64,000 nucleotides of DNA, from contig JAJOZX010002575.1 of assembly GCA_023014485.1 (NCBI GenBank), forward strand, positions 42,501-106,500, written 5' to 3'. A model generated the notes under the pieces. That model made no database searches and had not been told where the DNA came from. It saw only the letters and a program-made list of their open reading frames with translations. This stretch comes from Bathynomus jamesi. Lineage: Eukaryota; Arthropoda; Malacostraca; Isopoda; Cirolanidae. Shown in pieces: positions 32,575 to 42,940 of the stretch (positions are counted from its first letter, which is position 1; every line of letters starts with the position of its first letter). A program made the translations under genes and the position numbers.

Positions 32575-33476
32575 GGCGTCCCAAAAAAATGTATACACAC
32601 TTTAAATAATTATAAAGGCAGTGTTTATTAAAATACATTTCATTTTCAAAATGTAATAGAATCTACAGACATTATTTAATTGTTTTGTCAACGCCTGTTT
32701 TCAAACTGACGTCCGTTCTGGTCCAGGCACTGCTGATAACGCGAAGCAATGGAATCGCAAACATCACGAAACATTTCGTTTGGTATTTGTGTGCATTCTC
32801 GTTCAATGACTGCTCTCAATTCAGCGACTGTTGCAGGTTTTATAGCGTAGACTTTGTCTTTTAAGTATCCCCATAAAAAAAGTCTAGTGGTGTGAGGTCT
32901 GGTGAACGCGGAGGGTATTCTACGAAACCCCTTCGTCCAGTCCACATCCACATCGTGCCAAGTACCACTCGCAATACTCCACTCTTCGGTCCGGATCATC
33001 TTCATTAATAGCATGGACTAATCTTGGAATGTAACTTTTCCATTGACAGCGCTTCAAAATGCGTTGGACAGACGATTCTGAAATTCCTACCTCACGACTC
33101 GCTTGCCGCACAGATTTTCTTGGACTTTGGTGATACGTTTCCAGTACTCTTTCTTGCTTTGTGGGGCTTGTCGATGTCCGTGGTCTTCCGGAACGCTTCT
33201 TGTGGACATTCTGAACAGTTCCATCGGCTTCAAACTTATCTGTAATTCGAGTGATGGTAAGTCGGGTTGGTGGATCTGTTTGAAACTCCCTCCTAAACTG
33301 TCTTTGCACTTCAACTGCGTTTTCACACTTCCAGTAGCATTTTAGAATGAATTTCCTTTGTTCAAAGCTTAGTCTGACTGCCATTATTAATTCTAATTGG
33401 TTTAACTTGGAAAGAAAGAAACATCAATTGAGCTATCAGCTGTTAAAGTGTGTATACATTTTTTTGGGACGCCCTG
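32572..33476 (-). mobile_element. DUF4817-type mariner-like element, internally deleted (copy 2)
   Basis: Nearly identical to 22926-23831 over the full length, with the same ends, the same N-terminal frame (32920-33384) and C-terminal frame (32688-33014), and the same internal deletion junction after [10 protein letters not shown]. It differs by a few substitutions and one A in a homopolymer near 32875. The shared junction means both copies came from one already-deleted source that was mobilised in trans. Confidence 0.85.
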
Positions 33477-33599
33477 TATATATAATCCTCAGAATAGCTT
33501 TGAACGACAGTTCAGGATCAACCTGCTGCCGACCCCACTGCAGCATCCCTCCTCATTTGTAGGATTTGGTGAAGAATTCAAAAAGACATTAATTAATAA

Positions 33600-34335
33600 A
33601 TTACTCTAGTGGGTGGAAATTTGGCAAATAATTTTAATATAGATAAGTGTAAAATGTTGCATATCGGTAGAAATAATGTTAAAGGAAAGTATTTTATGTG
33701 CGACAAGACACTAACTAGTGTTACGGAAGAGAAAGATTTAGGTATTATTGTTGCTGACACTCTTAAACCGAGCAAGCAATGTATCGAAGCTTCAGAAAAG
33801 CAAATAGAATCTTAGGATTTATTGTAGATCGTTTAAGTCACAGAAAACAATGCTCACATTATATAGTTCCTTAGTACACCTCCACTTGAAATACTGTGTC
33901 CAATTCTGGTCCCCATATTTACAACAGGACGTAGACAGAATGGAGAGAGTGCAGCAACGGGTTACAAAGAATATTCCTAGACTTAGAAACAAATCATACG
34001 CTGCACGTTTAGAAACGTTAAATTTATTCTCGCTTGTAAAAAGGCGAATTCGTGCGATTTAATCCGGGTGTTTTAATGATTAAAGGTTTTGATAATGTCG
34101 ACGCGAAAAAATATTTCACCTTCAGGAATGCAGATACCGTAGAACTCGCGGTAATGGTCTGAAATTAGTGGGTAAACATTTTTATTTTAATAAAACTAAA
34201 CATTTTTTTTCTTCAATTGTATCGTTAATTTGTGGAATGGATTGCCAGCCAGCGTAGTTCAAAGTAATTCGATCGAATCCTTTAAAAAGAAACTAGATGC
34301 TTATCTTGCCTTAAATCCCCAGTTGGAAGCATATT
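33600..34335 (+). pseudogene. LINE C-terminal fragment
   Basis: Plus-strand frames FNIDKCKMLHIGRNNV (33609-33815), HLKYCVQFWSPYLQQDVDRM and LETLNLFSLVKRRIRA (33850-34062), then LWNGLPASVVQSNSIESFKK near 34235-34300. These follow the C-terminal tail of CR1-group ORF2 proteins, as in the LINE at 5940-8160 but of a different family. Several stops. Confidence 0.75.
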
Positions 34336-34630
34336 TTAGAACATAGAAATGTTGAAGAATTTTTACTTGGATTCCCTCTTCTGTCCTTTAAAATTTTCAC
34401 TTCATCTTTAAATTCTTCCCTACCTCTCAACCTCTTTTCTCTGCTTTGAAACTTTCGCTTCTCTTTAAATTTTCTTACTTCTTTTAACATTCCTTCTTAA
34501 GCAGACAGCCTCGTAGGGACCAGCCGGTCTGTTGCTGTTTGGTCTCCTTTGTATTCGTTTGTATTCTGTGTATTCTTTCATTTATAAATATCACAAATGT
34601 TACATATTGCAAGTCAATACAATATCCTCC
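34336..34630. other. LINE 3' region, non-coding
   Basis: Pyrimidine-rich sequence with CTTTAAATTTTC-type repeats, then GTCTCCTTTGTATTCGTTTG. Consistent with a LINE 3' UTR, but not proven. Confidence 0.3.
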
Positions 34631-34639
34631 ATATATATA

Positions 34640-35565
34640 CAGGGTGGGCGGAAAGTAGCTCCCTATTTTGGATTGGTAAAAAAATACGTATATTATCCAT
34701 TTATTTCAGAAGAAATAATATGAAAAGGTAGGCATACATGGTAGGTTTTCTCTAAAATTCAATGTGGGCTCCAACTCTTTCCACCAGCTTCTGGAGCCGC
34801 CCAGGAATGGCGTCCACTGACTTTAGCAGGAACTCCGGCGGGATGGAGGACATGACTTCCCGAATTCGGTCCTCCAGTTCTTCCAATGTCCTCGGTTTGG
34901 TGCGGTAGACTTCTTCCTTTACCACCCCAAAGAAAGAAGTCGCACGGTTACCGCTGAAAAACGGCAGAATCGGTTCAGTGTAACGGTGTGGTGTGGTATG
35001 ACCTCAGATCAGGTTGTGGGCCCGTTCCTTCTGCGCAACACCATGAATGCTGAGCGGTACCTTGCTATGTTGCGAAACGAGGTCTGGCCGGTTGTCAGCA
35101 CATGGGAGAACATCGACGATCTGATATTTATGCAAGATGGCGCCCCTCCGCACTTCGCTCTTGTTGTCCGTGAGTGGCTGGATGCCCACTTCCCTGGGCG
35201 TTGGATGGGTCGTCGTGGTCCACATCAATGGCCAGCCAGGAGCCCCGACTTGACACCGTGCGACTTCTTTCTTTGGGGGTGGGTAAAGGAAGAAGTCTAC
35301 CGCACCAAACCGAGGACATTGGAAGAACTGGAGGACCGAATTCGGGAAGTCATGTCCTCCATCCCGCCGGAGTTCCTGCTAAAGTCAGTGGACGCCATTC
35401 CTGGGCGGCTCCAGAAGCTGGTGGAAAGAGTTGGAGCCCACATTGAATTTTAGAGAAAACCTACCATGTATGCCTACCTTTTCATATTATTTCTTCTGAA
35501 ATAAATGGATAATATACGTATTTTTTTACCAATCCAAAATAGGGAGCTACTTTCCGCCCACCCTC
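34640..35565 (+). mobile_element. fold-back mariner-like element, about 300-bp arms
   Basis: Left arm 34640-34945 is the inverted copy of right arm about 35262-35565, starting CAGGGTGGGCGGAAAGTAGC. The arms include not just terminal repeat but about 190 bp of transposase C-terminal coding sequence, so each side ends in the same 3' half. TA tract on the left. Confidence 0.85.
34986..35453 (+). pseudogene. mariner-like transposase C-terminal half (155 aa)
   Basis: An open frame with MWCGMTSDQVVGPF, then IFMQDGAPPHFALVVREWLD (second catalytic Asp) and ARSPDLTPCDFFLWGWVK (third). The Leu-Asp of the usual PLDFF block is Cys-Asp here; the acidic residue is kept. The first Asp and the N-terminal DNA-binding domains are lost, replaced by the inverted arm. 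Confidence 0.75.
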
Positions 35566-35569
35566 TATA

Positions 35570-36112
35570 ATATATACTGTACATACATGTGAAAGAAAAC
35601 ATGCATTTGTCACCCGTGTTGCAATACATATTATTTAATTTTTAAAATTTTGAGAATCCATTGAAAAGGAAGAAACACAAGAAAAATATCCCTGGATATT
35701 TTTCGTCTGAATTGTATAGTATGGGATTTCTTTGGAACGCAAATGATCATATCAAAACCTACAGTATATTAGCGAACGAACGGTCACTTTTCGTATTGAT
35801 TTTTATAGCACAGAGAACTGCAGAATATTGAAAATTACAAAATCCAGAGGTGACCATATTTAAATGCATCACAAACGTATTTGATCTAAAGGCTATTTTA
35901 GCTCTTGGGATGAAAATAAATTGCAGGTGAGAGTTATACATTTTGCAGTGTGAACATTTCATCACCTTTGAGAAATTTCAACCGTTTTGGGGGGAATTGA
36001 ACTTGATTCTTAACGGAATTAGTTTGTTGCTCTTAAGTTAAATGCAATTCACGGGTGAATTCAAGACATTTGGTAGACGACGTTAGCTTATTCTATGATT
36101 TTTGGGTTACTT
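35570..36112. other. unique interval, nothing recognised
   Basis: No domain-bearing frame or repeat boundary seen. Confidence 0.4.
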
Positions 36113-36115
36113 TAT

Positions 36116-36617
36116 AGTAGGGTTGGCAGTACTCGGAGTTTGCTGACTCCAGCTCTGAAGTGCTCGTGATTCAGCTCCTGCTGCAGGCCGGCTCCAGAGC
36201 TGACCCCGCCAGTTCCAGCTCCGGAGTTGCTCCACTAACCCAGTTCCAGCTCAGAGCTGCTCCACTAACCCCAGCTTTATATCCTAAATCAAACACTCAA
36301 CATCAGCGGTCCAGTTTGTTTACGACTAGTGTTTTAAATGCTCAAAGAAAACAGTTCAACGTCAAACCGTCCAAAACACCGATCGCTAGTGATCGGCTCC
36401 CTTCCCTTAAACTTGTTGACATTCACTCTATTGTAAGTGGAGTAGCTCCAAGTTCCGGAGCGCTCCGATAAATTTGGCTTCAGCTCTGCTCCGGCTCCAC
36501 AATCCCAGCTCCAGCTTCGCTCTGGCTCCGGAGCAGAGTTTAAACAATTGGCCTGCTCCGCTGCGGCTCCGAATCTTGGAGCTGATTCCTGGCTTCGGAG
36601 CAGTGTCAACCTTACTT
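36116..36617. mobile_element. hAT-like MITE rich in GGAGC/GCTCC repeats
   Basis: Ends AGTAGGGTTGGCAGTACTC and the approximate complement GAGCAGTGTCAACCTTACT. Subterminal zones are dense with GGCTCCGGAGC-like hexamers in both orientations. No ORF of note. Confidence 0.6.
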
Positions 36618-36619
36618 CA

Positions 36620-37055
36620 CAGCATCCATTAAACCTTCATTAAAAAACAAAGTTAAACAAAAATGCTTTCATGAATTCCTTTTACCGATGTTTTTATGAA
36701 TTCCGATACGATAATGAGAAGAGAAAAATAACCTTTTATTACATTAGTCATTTAGTGAAGCTCTACTGTCCAAACGGGTATAAATGATATACACGATCTC
36801 TGCATGAACAAATTTTGATTTTATTAAAATGGTTTGGGCTTCCCTTTGGACTTGTTCCGTCTAGGTTTGAAACCGAGTTTGTTTATTAGTATAGTAGAAC
36901 AGGATAAAGGATATCAAATATAATAATGTAAAGTATGAAGGGTTAAAGAGCCATTAATTCTTAATTTTGCATGAGACCAAATAATGAGCATCAAACGATA
37001 TTTTATGCGTTAAGGGATGTTCTCTGTTCAAGACTTTCTTTGGCTATTACTTTAG
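36620..37055. other. unique interval, nothing recognised
   Basis: No supported feature before the TA run at 37060. Confidence 0.4.
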
Positions 37056-37056
37056 A

Positions 37057-37059
<3 letters not shown>

Positions 37060-37112
<53 letters not shown>
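37060..37112. repeat. (TA)n microsatellite
   Basis: TA run. Confidence 0.95.
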
Positions 37113-37114
<2 letters not shown>

Positions 37115-37277
37115 TTTATACCTCAAATTTACAAAATATTCCAATATACTGAAGCATTTTTATACAAAATGTTAAATCGAATTTTTCTTTTTAAATTAGG
37201 AAAGTTATAAACACATCATATTGTAAACTTCATCTTAATAAGAAAATAAAAACCCACTCTAATAGACAGAGTTTATT

Positions 37278-37320
37278 TCCACGACAGTTTCGACGCCCAC
37301 TGGCATCCTCCTCGGGTGGA
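37278..37320 (-). ncRNA. hammerhead-like motif, left arm of second Penelope-like element
   Basis: Inverted copy of the motif at 40253-40295, identical in the core. Confidence 0.5.
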
Positions 37321-38205
37321 TACAGAAACACGAATGAACCAAAACAAGAGGGAAAAGCAGTTCAGGGACCGACCGTTAAGAAATTCGCACCTAGGTTAGA
37401 TCCCATTCTCCCGACACCGGAAGGGCATTTTCATTAAGTACATTCGCGCAAATTTTTTTAAAACTATCTTCCTCTTCTAAACATACAGATTCTATTATAT
37501 TTTTTTACATAATTATTATATTTATTATTAAATTTATTACATTTAATATTGCATAATTATTTATTACAGAAATTATAAATTTATTAATACATTGGTTATT
37601 ACATTATTGTTTATTATACAGAACTTATAAACCGAAAAACGAATGAAAAAAGCCGATTAGGAAACAATCCAGAAACCAATGAGAAATTCGCACCTAGGTT
37701 AGATACCGTTCTCCCGACACTGGAAGGGCATTTTATTACAGGGTCCGCTTACAAGTACATTCCCACAAATTAAAACTATCCTCTTGTTCTATACATACAG
37801 ATTCTAATATTTTGACATAATTACTGCATTTATTATTACATTTACATTTTTTTAACATTTATTATTATTACCTTTACCCTAATTATTAAATTTATAATAT
37901 TACCTTTATTATTACATCTGTTGCATTTATATTTATTTCCACATTTATTACTTCCATTATTACATTTACTAAAGGCGAGTAAGGAAACATTCCAATCCAG
38001 AGACATTTAAGAAATTCACACTTAGGTTCGAACACGTTCCCACGACTCCGTAAGGGATTTTTTGACCAAGAATCTCATTAAAGGGTCTAACTTATAAGTA
38101 CCTTCGCACAAATTAAAATTATCTACTTTTTCTATACACACAGATTCTATTATTTTTTTTTGACATAATTATTACATTTATAAAGTACCTTACTTGATTC
38201 CCAAT

Positions 38206-39071
38206 CTATAGCATGATATTTTGGCTGGCGTGATAAAAAATGGCATTATTAGTATTACAACTTCTGAAGGCATATTTGTGTTCTTTAATACGGGTTTCAA
38301 TATTTCTTCCAGTTTCACCCACGTATACTAAATCACAACTTTTACAGGGAATGCTGTAGACGCAGGCTTGTTCCTCTTTTGCCACGTTATTCCTAAGCAA
38401 TTTACTTTTCACGGTAGACGAATATTTGAACGCCAAAGCAAACTTAAAATCTTTCGTCAACGGTTTTACTCTTTCTAAGCCGGCAATGTAGGCAAACTCA
38501 CATATTGTTTTTGGTTAACTGAAGGTTCCTGAGGGGCATAAAAAGATTTTCTGGCTTTAAAATACGCCTTTCTGATAAACCACTCAGGATATTTTAAATC
38601 CTTAAAAATGTTCCAAATCTTTGAATTTTCCGGGTCCAGCAAATGTGGGCTACAAATCCTGAGTGCTCTTAGAAACATGGAAGAAATAATTGAGCTTTTA
38701 ACCCCTTCATCATGATATGAAAAATAATGAATGTACGAATTACAATGAGTAGGTTTTCTATAGACCGTGAAATTGGGCTTTCCGCTTTCGTTAATGACCA
38801 AAACATCTAGAAAAGGTAATTGTTTGTCGTTCTCCCATTCATATTTAAATTTAATAGAGGGAACAAGATTATTTAATGACTGAAAGAAAGTGTCAAAGTT
38901 GTTCCAGTGGTCAGGCCAAAATGAGAAAATATCATCTACATAACGAAACCAAATTAGATTCCTGGGACATATTGCTTGCAACAATTCCGACTCATAGTAT
39001 TCCATGTATAATGTACTCAGTATTGGGGATAAAGGAGACCCCATTCCCATACCAAAACGTTGCAAAAACAA
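38206..39071 (-). pseudogene. Penelope-like RT + GIY-YIG (left arm, split into two frames)
   Basis: The minus strand 38475-39071 encodes RT with MGMGSPLSPILSTLYMEYYE, the intact catalytic box WFRYVDDIFSFWPD and YRKPTHCNSYIHYF. After a frame break near 38490 the frame 38206-38460 continues with the GIY-YIG domain (ACVYSIPCKSCDLVYVGETG, NIETRIKEHKYAF). The N-terminal RT region is missing (5' truncation at the junction). Confidence 0.85.
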
Positions 39072-39557
39072 TATGTGAGTTTGCCTTACATTGCCGGCTT
39101 AGAAAGAGTAAAACCGTTGACGAAAGATTTTAAGTTTGCTTTGGCGTTCAAATATTCGTCTACCGTGAAAAGTAAATTGGTTAGGAATAACGTGGCAAAA
39201 GAGGAACAAGCCTGCGTCTACAGCATTCCCTGTAAAAGTTGTGATTTAGTATACGTGGGTGAAACTGGAAGAAATATTGAAACCCGTATTAAAGAACACA
39301 AATATGCCTTCAGAAGTTGTAATACTAATAATGCCATTTTTTATCACGCCAGCCAAAATAATCATGCTATAGATTGGGAATCAAGTAAGGTACTTTATAA
39401 ATGTAATAATTATGTCAAAAGAAAAATAATAGAATCTGTGTGTATAGAAAAAGTAGATAATTTTAATTTGTGCGAAGGTACTTATAAGTTAGACCCTTTA
39501 ATGAGATTCTTGGTCAAAAAATCCCTTACGGAGTCGTGGGAACGTGTTCGAACCTAA
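39060..39557 (+). CDS. Penelope-like GIY-YIG endonuclease domain (right arm, 165 aa)
   Basis: An open frame covering the connector and the complete GIY-YIG domain: CVYSIPCKSCDLVYVGETGR, ETRIKEHKYAFRSCNTNNAI, HAIDWESSKVL, then a C-terminal tail. The Cys pair CKSC precedes the catalytic YVG. It is nearly identical to the left-arm copy. It lacks RT and starts exactly at the arm junction. Confidence 0.75.
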   Translation: MQKQYVSLPYIAGLERVKPLTKDFKFALAFKYSSTVKSKLVRNNVAKEEQACVYSIPCKSCDLVYVGETGRNIETRIKEHKYAFRSCNTNNAIFYHASQNNHAIDWESSKVLYKCNNYVKRKIIESVCIEKVDNFNLCEGTYKLDPLMRFLVKKSLTESWERVRT

Positions 39558-40252
39558 GTGTGAATTTCTTAAATGTCTCTGGATTGGAATGTTTCCTTAC
39601 TCGCCTTTAGTAAATGTAATAATGGAAGTAATAAATGTGGAAATAAATATAAATGCAACAGATGTAATAATAAAGGTAATATTATAAATTTAATAATTAG
39701 GGTAAAGGTAATAATAATAAATGTTAAAAAATGTAAATGTAATAATAAATGCAGTAATTATGTCAAAATATTAGAATCTGTATGTATAGAACAAGAGGAT
39801 AGTTTTAATTTGTGGGAATGTACTTGTAAGCGGACCCTGTAATAAAATGCCCTTCCAGTGTCGGGAGAACGGTATCTAACCTAGGTGCGAATTTCTCATT
39901 GGTTTCTGGATTGTTTCCTAATCGGCTTTTTTCATTCGTTTTTCGGTTTATAAGTTCTGTATAATAAACAATAGTGTAATAACCAATGTATTAATAAATT
40001 TATAATTTCTGTAATAAATAATTATGCAATATTAAATGTAATAAATTTAATAATAAATATAATAATTATGTAAAAAAATATAATAGAATCTGTGTTTAGA
40101 AGAGGAAGAGTTTTAAAAAATTTGCGCGAATGTACTTAATGAAAATGCCCTTCCGGTGTCGGGAGAATGGGATCTAACCTAGGTGCGAATTTCTTAACGG
40201 TCGGTCCCTGAACTGCTTTTCCCTCTTGTTTTGGTTCATTCGTGTTTCTGTA

Positions 40253-40295
40253 TCCACCCGAGGAGGATGCCAGTGGGCGTCGAAACTGTCGTGGA
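40253..40295 (+). ncRNA. hammerhead-like motif, right arm of second Penelope-like element
   Basis: Stem I TCCAC, core CCGAGGA (one change from CTGANGA), extra G, stem II GATGCC / GGCGTC with one G-T wobble, core GAA, short stem III region ACTGT, C at the cleavage position, stem I partner GTGGA. The core substitution could reduce activity. Confidence 0.5.
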
Positions 40296-40339
40296 AATAA
40301 ACTCTGTCTATTAGAGTGGGTTTTTATTTTCATATTTTG

Positions 40340-40782
40340 ACCTTCACGTAGAAAAAAGTGAAGTTTTTTTTTGCTTTTCATCTTAATAAACTTAGATACA
40401 TTAGATGGAAAATATTTTAAATGAAACTTTCGTCGCTATTAAGAGCAAAATATATTTACTTTGCATTAAATAAACATCTCTATAGGGAATTTTAAATAAA
40501 AGAAAATATTGTTGTAAGCCTTATATAGAGGGTTAGCGTGCTTCTAGACCTGATTTCAACGAGATAAATTTTCTCATTATACGAGATGACTTTGGCCAAC
40601 AGAAATTATGTTAGCTTTACGAGTTTAATTTACGTAAACTGTTAAGTAAACAGATACTACAAAATCTGACGCTAATTAAAAGAAAGGTAAGGTCACATCT
40701 TTTATTACATGTCGCAGGGAACCCACACGAAAACAAACACATCAACACGTAACTACCGAACACTTGTATTTTTGTCTGTTTT

Positions 40783-40784
<2 letters not shown>
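40340..40784. other. unique interval, nothing recognised
   Basis: AT-rich with no recognised frame or repeat. Confidence 0.4.

Positions 40785-40820
<36 letters not shown>
40785..40820. repeat. (TA)n microsatellite
   Basis: TA run at the left edge of the next element. Confidence 0.95.
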
Positions 40821-40822
<2 letters not shown>

Positions 40823-42175
40823 CAGGGTGTTTGAAAACTTTCTGTACAAATTGTAATGGGGGATAGGCAACACCAAGACAAACCCTTTTCGTCTATAAGT
40901 GTATGTCCGCTGACGTCACCATTCGGCGCGAGAGGGCGCCGCTGCAATTGGCTAAAAGGTGAAGTGGGCTAGACTCGCGCTTGCCGCGGGCATTCTTAAA
41001 TCGAACGTAGTACGCGTAACATGGAGCGCTTCACGACTGCTGAGATGGCTGACATGCATATGGTGTACGGGGCTGCCAATGGAAACGGAAGAGCTGCTGT
41101 GAGGTTGTACCGACAGCGCTTCCGAAACAGACGTGTGCCAAACCACCAAACGTTTGCGCATTTGCATCGGCGACTGGGAGAAACTGGAACATTCCATGCA
41201 AACATGCATGACACTGGTCGGGAGAGAAACGTGCGCACTCCTGACATGGAAGAAGAAATCCTACGGCGATTTGAGGACAATCCAAGCGCAAGCACGCGAG
41301 GTGTTGCACGTATCCTCGGTGTGAACCACGACCTGGTCTGGAGAGTGTTGCACGAGCAGCAGTTACATCCGTTTCATCGTCAGAGAGTCCAGGCATTACA
41401 ACCTCGGGATTACCCTCTTCGTGTGGAATTCGCACGCTGGTTTCTGCAGCAGACAGCGGTGCAGCCTAATTTTCCGGCTTATGTGCTGTTCTCAGATGAG
41501 GCCTGTTTCACACGTGAGGGTGTGTTTAACATGCACAATTCTCACGTGTGGGCGCACGCAAATCCACATGCTACACGGGTGCATGCTCATCAAGAACGGT
41601 TCGCCGTCAATGTTTGGGCGGGTATCGTCCATGGCAAGTTGCTGCTCGTGCAACACTCTCCAGACCAGGTCGTGGTTCACACCGAGGATACGTGCAACAC
41701 CTCGCGTGCTTGCGCTTGGATTGTCCTCAAATCGCCGTAGGATTTCTTCTTCCATGTCAGGAGTGCGCACGTTTCTCTCCCGACCAGTGTCATGCATGTT
41801 TGCATGGAATGTTCCAGTTTCTCCCAGTCGCCGATGCAAATGCGCAAACGTTTGGTGGTTTGGCACACGTCTGTTTGGGAAGCGCTGTCGGTACAACCTC
41901 ACAGCAGCTCTTCCGTTTCCATTGGCAGCCCCGTACACCATATGCATGTCAGCCATCTCAGTAGTCGTGAAGCGCTCCATGTTACGCGTACTACGTCCGA
42001 TTTAAGAATGCCCGCGGCAAGCGCGAGTCTAGCCCACTTCACCTTTTAGCCAATTGCAGCGGCGCCCTCTCGCGCCGAATGGTGACGTCAGCGGACATAC
42101 ACTTATAGACGAAAAGGGTTTGTCTTGGTGTTGCCTATCCCCCATTACAATTTGTACAGAAAGTTTTCAAACACC

Positions 42176-42178
<3 letters not shown>
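40823..42178 (+). mobile_element. fold-back mariner-like element, about 540-bp arms
   Basis: Left arm 40823-41365 and right arm about 41638-42178 are inverted copies starting CAGGGTGTTTGAAAACTTTC. The arms contain the terminal repeat, the 5' flank and the N-terminal transposase coding region, so the same 5' half occurs twice facing inward. Only about 270 bp in the centre is unique. TA tracts lie on both sides. Confidence 0.85.
41021..41740 (+). pseudogene. mariner-like transposase N-terminal half (read-through into arm)
   Basis: The frame starts MERFTTAEMADMHMVYGAAN (first HTH, DUF4817-like), continues with a second HTH (STRGVARILGVNHDLVWRVL) and the start of the catalytic domain (YVLFSDEACFTREGVFN, first Asp). 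At about 41638 it crosses into the inverted arm, so the remaining residues are antisense to its own N-terminus. The second and third catalytic residues are absent. The minus-strand frame at 41492-41980 is the mirror image. Confidence 0.75.

Positions 42179-42179
<1 letters not shown>

Positions 42180-42222
<43 letters not shown>
42180..42222. repeat. (TA)n microsatellite
   Basis: TA run separating two TA-inserting elements. Confidence 0.95.
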
Positions 42223-42223
<1 letters not shown>

Positions 42224-42621
42224 CAGGGTGTCCCGTAAGTCTGGAACCATAGGGCAAAATGATAAAAACGGCAATAAAAACGCCGAAGAGACTTTTGGGG
42301 ACTGTTTGTGAAATGAGCGAGGATGGTGGCGGCTGTCATCGTCGGTGGATGTCCTCGGAGGTCCACTGCGTGGTTTATCTCCTATGGATCCCGTTTCCCT
42401 CAACTTTGCTAAAATTTGCCGACACAGCTGTGTGTTATCGGCGCACGGTCCGGATGGAATCTGTTAAATTCCTCAGCGACCTCCCTCTGACTCCGATTTC
42501 CTACGAGCAGAATTACCTGGATGCGTTCTTCCTTACTCAAAGACATCATGGGCACTTGCATAAACGGAAAAACATGAATTACTTATTTTACCCTATGGTT
42601 CCAGACTTATGGGACACCCTG
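42224..42621. mobile_element. Tc1/mariner-type MITE
   Basis: Ends CAGGGTGTCCCGTAAGTCTG and complement CAGACTTATGGGACACCCTG, flanked by AT-rich DNA. The terminal repeat continues into GGAACCATAGGGCAAAAT. No transposase part remains. Confidence 0.8.
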
Positions 42622-42624
42622 TAT

Positions 42625-42890
42625 ATATAAGAGTGATATATTATCAATGTTTATGACACATATGTTAATAGATTAATAAAATGAACATACGAGCAACTCG
42701 CAGCATCATTGTCAAGTACATACAGTAGAGGGTGAACCTACCAACGAGATTTCCGTACGTAGCTCATCACTAGTGAAAGCAATAATATTCTACATTATCA
42801 TAATCCATTGAGAAGTCAGTCTCATAAAATAGAATTAATTACTTGCTTCTGCTGTTAGTTTCTGTTACAAACACTCCTGACTTTATAAGT

Positions 42891-42926
<36 letters not shown>

Positions 42927-42940
42927 ATATATATATATAT
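42625..42940. other. unique interval ending in TA repeats
   Basis: Nothing recognised up to the TA run at 42893-42942. Confidence 0.4.

Larger units (their letters stand above)
37225..40336. mobile_element. second Penelope-like element, head-to-head hairpin
   Basis: Left arm (minus, 37225-39065) and right arm (plus, 39066-40336) are inverted copies meeting at about 39066. The outer borders ACCCACTCTAATAGACAGAG and its complement match exactly. The 3' non-coding part holds a tandemly repeated block with CACCTAGGTTAGA and GGAAGGGCATTTT landmarks, separated by ATTATTACA-rich sequence. Hammerhead motifs lie near both outer ends. Confidence 0.85.

Noticed and set aside
37225..40336. CRISPR-like array from the repeated CACCTAGGTTAGA blocks
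   Set aside because: Repeats are few, long, unevenly spaced and part of a Penelope-like 3' region in a eukaryotic genome.
41492..41980. second, minus-strand transposase gene
   Set aside because: It is the mirror image created by the inverted arm of the fold-back element at 40823-42178.
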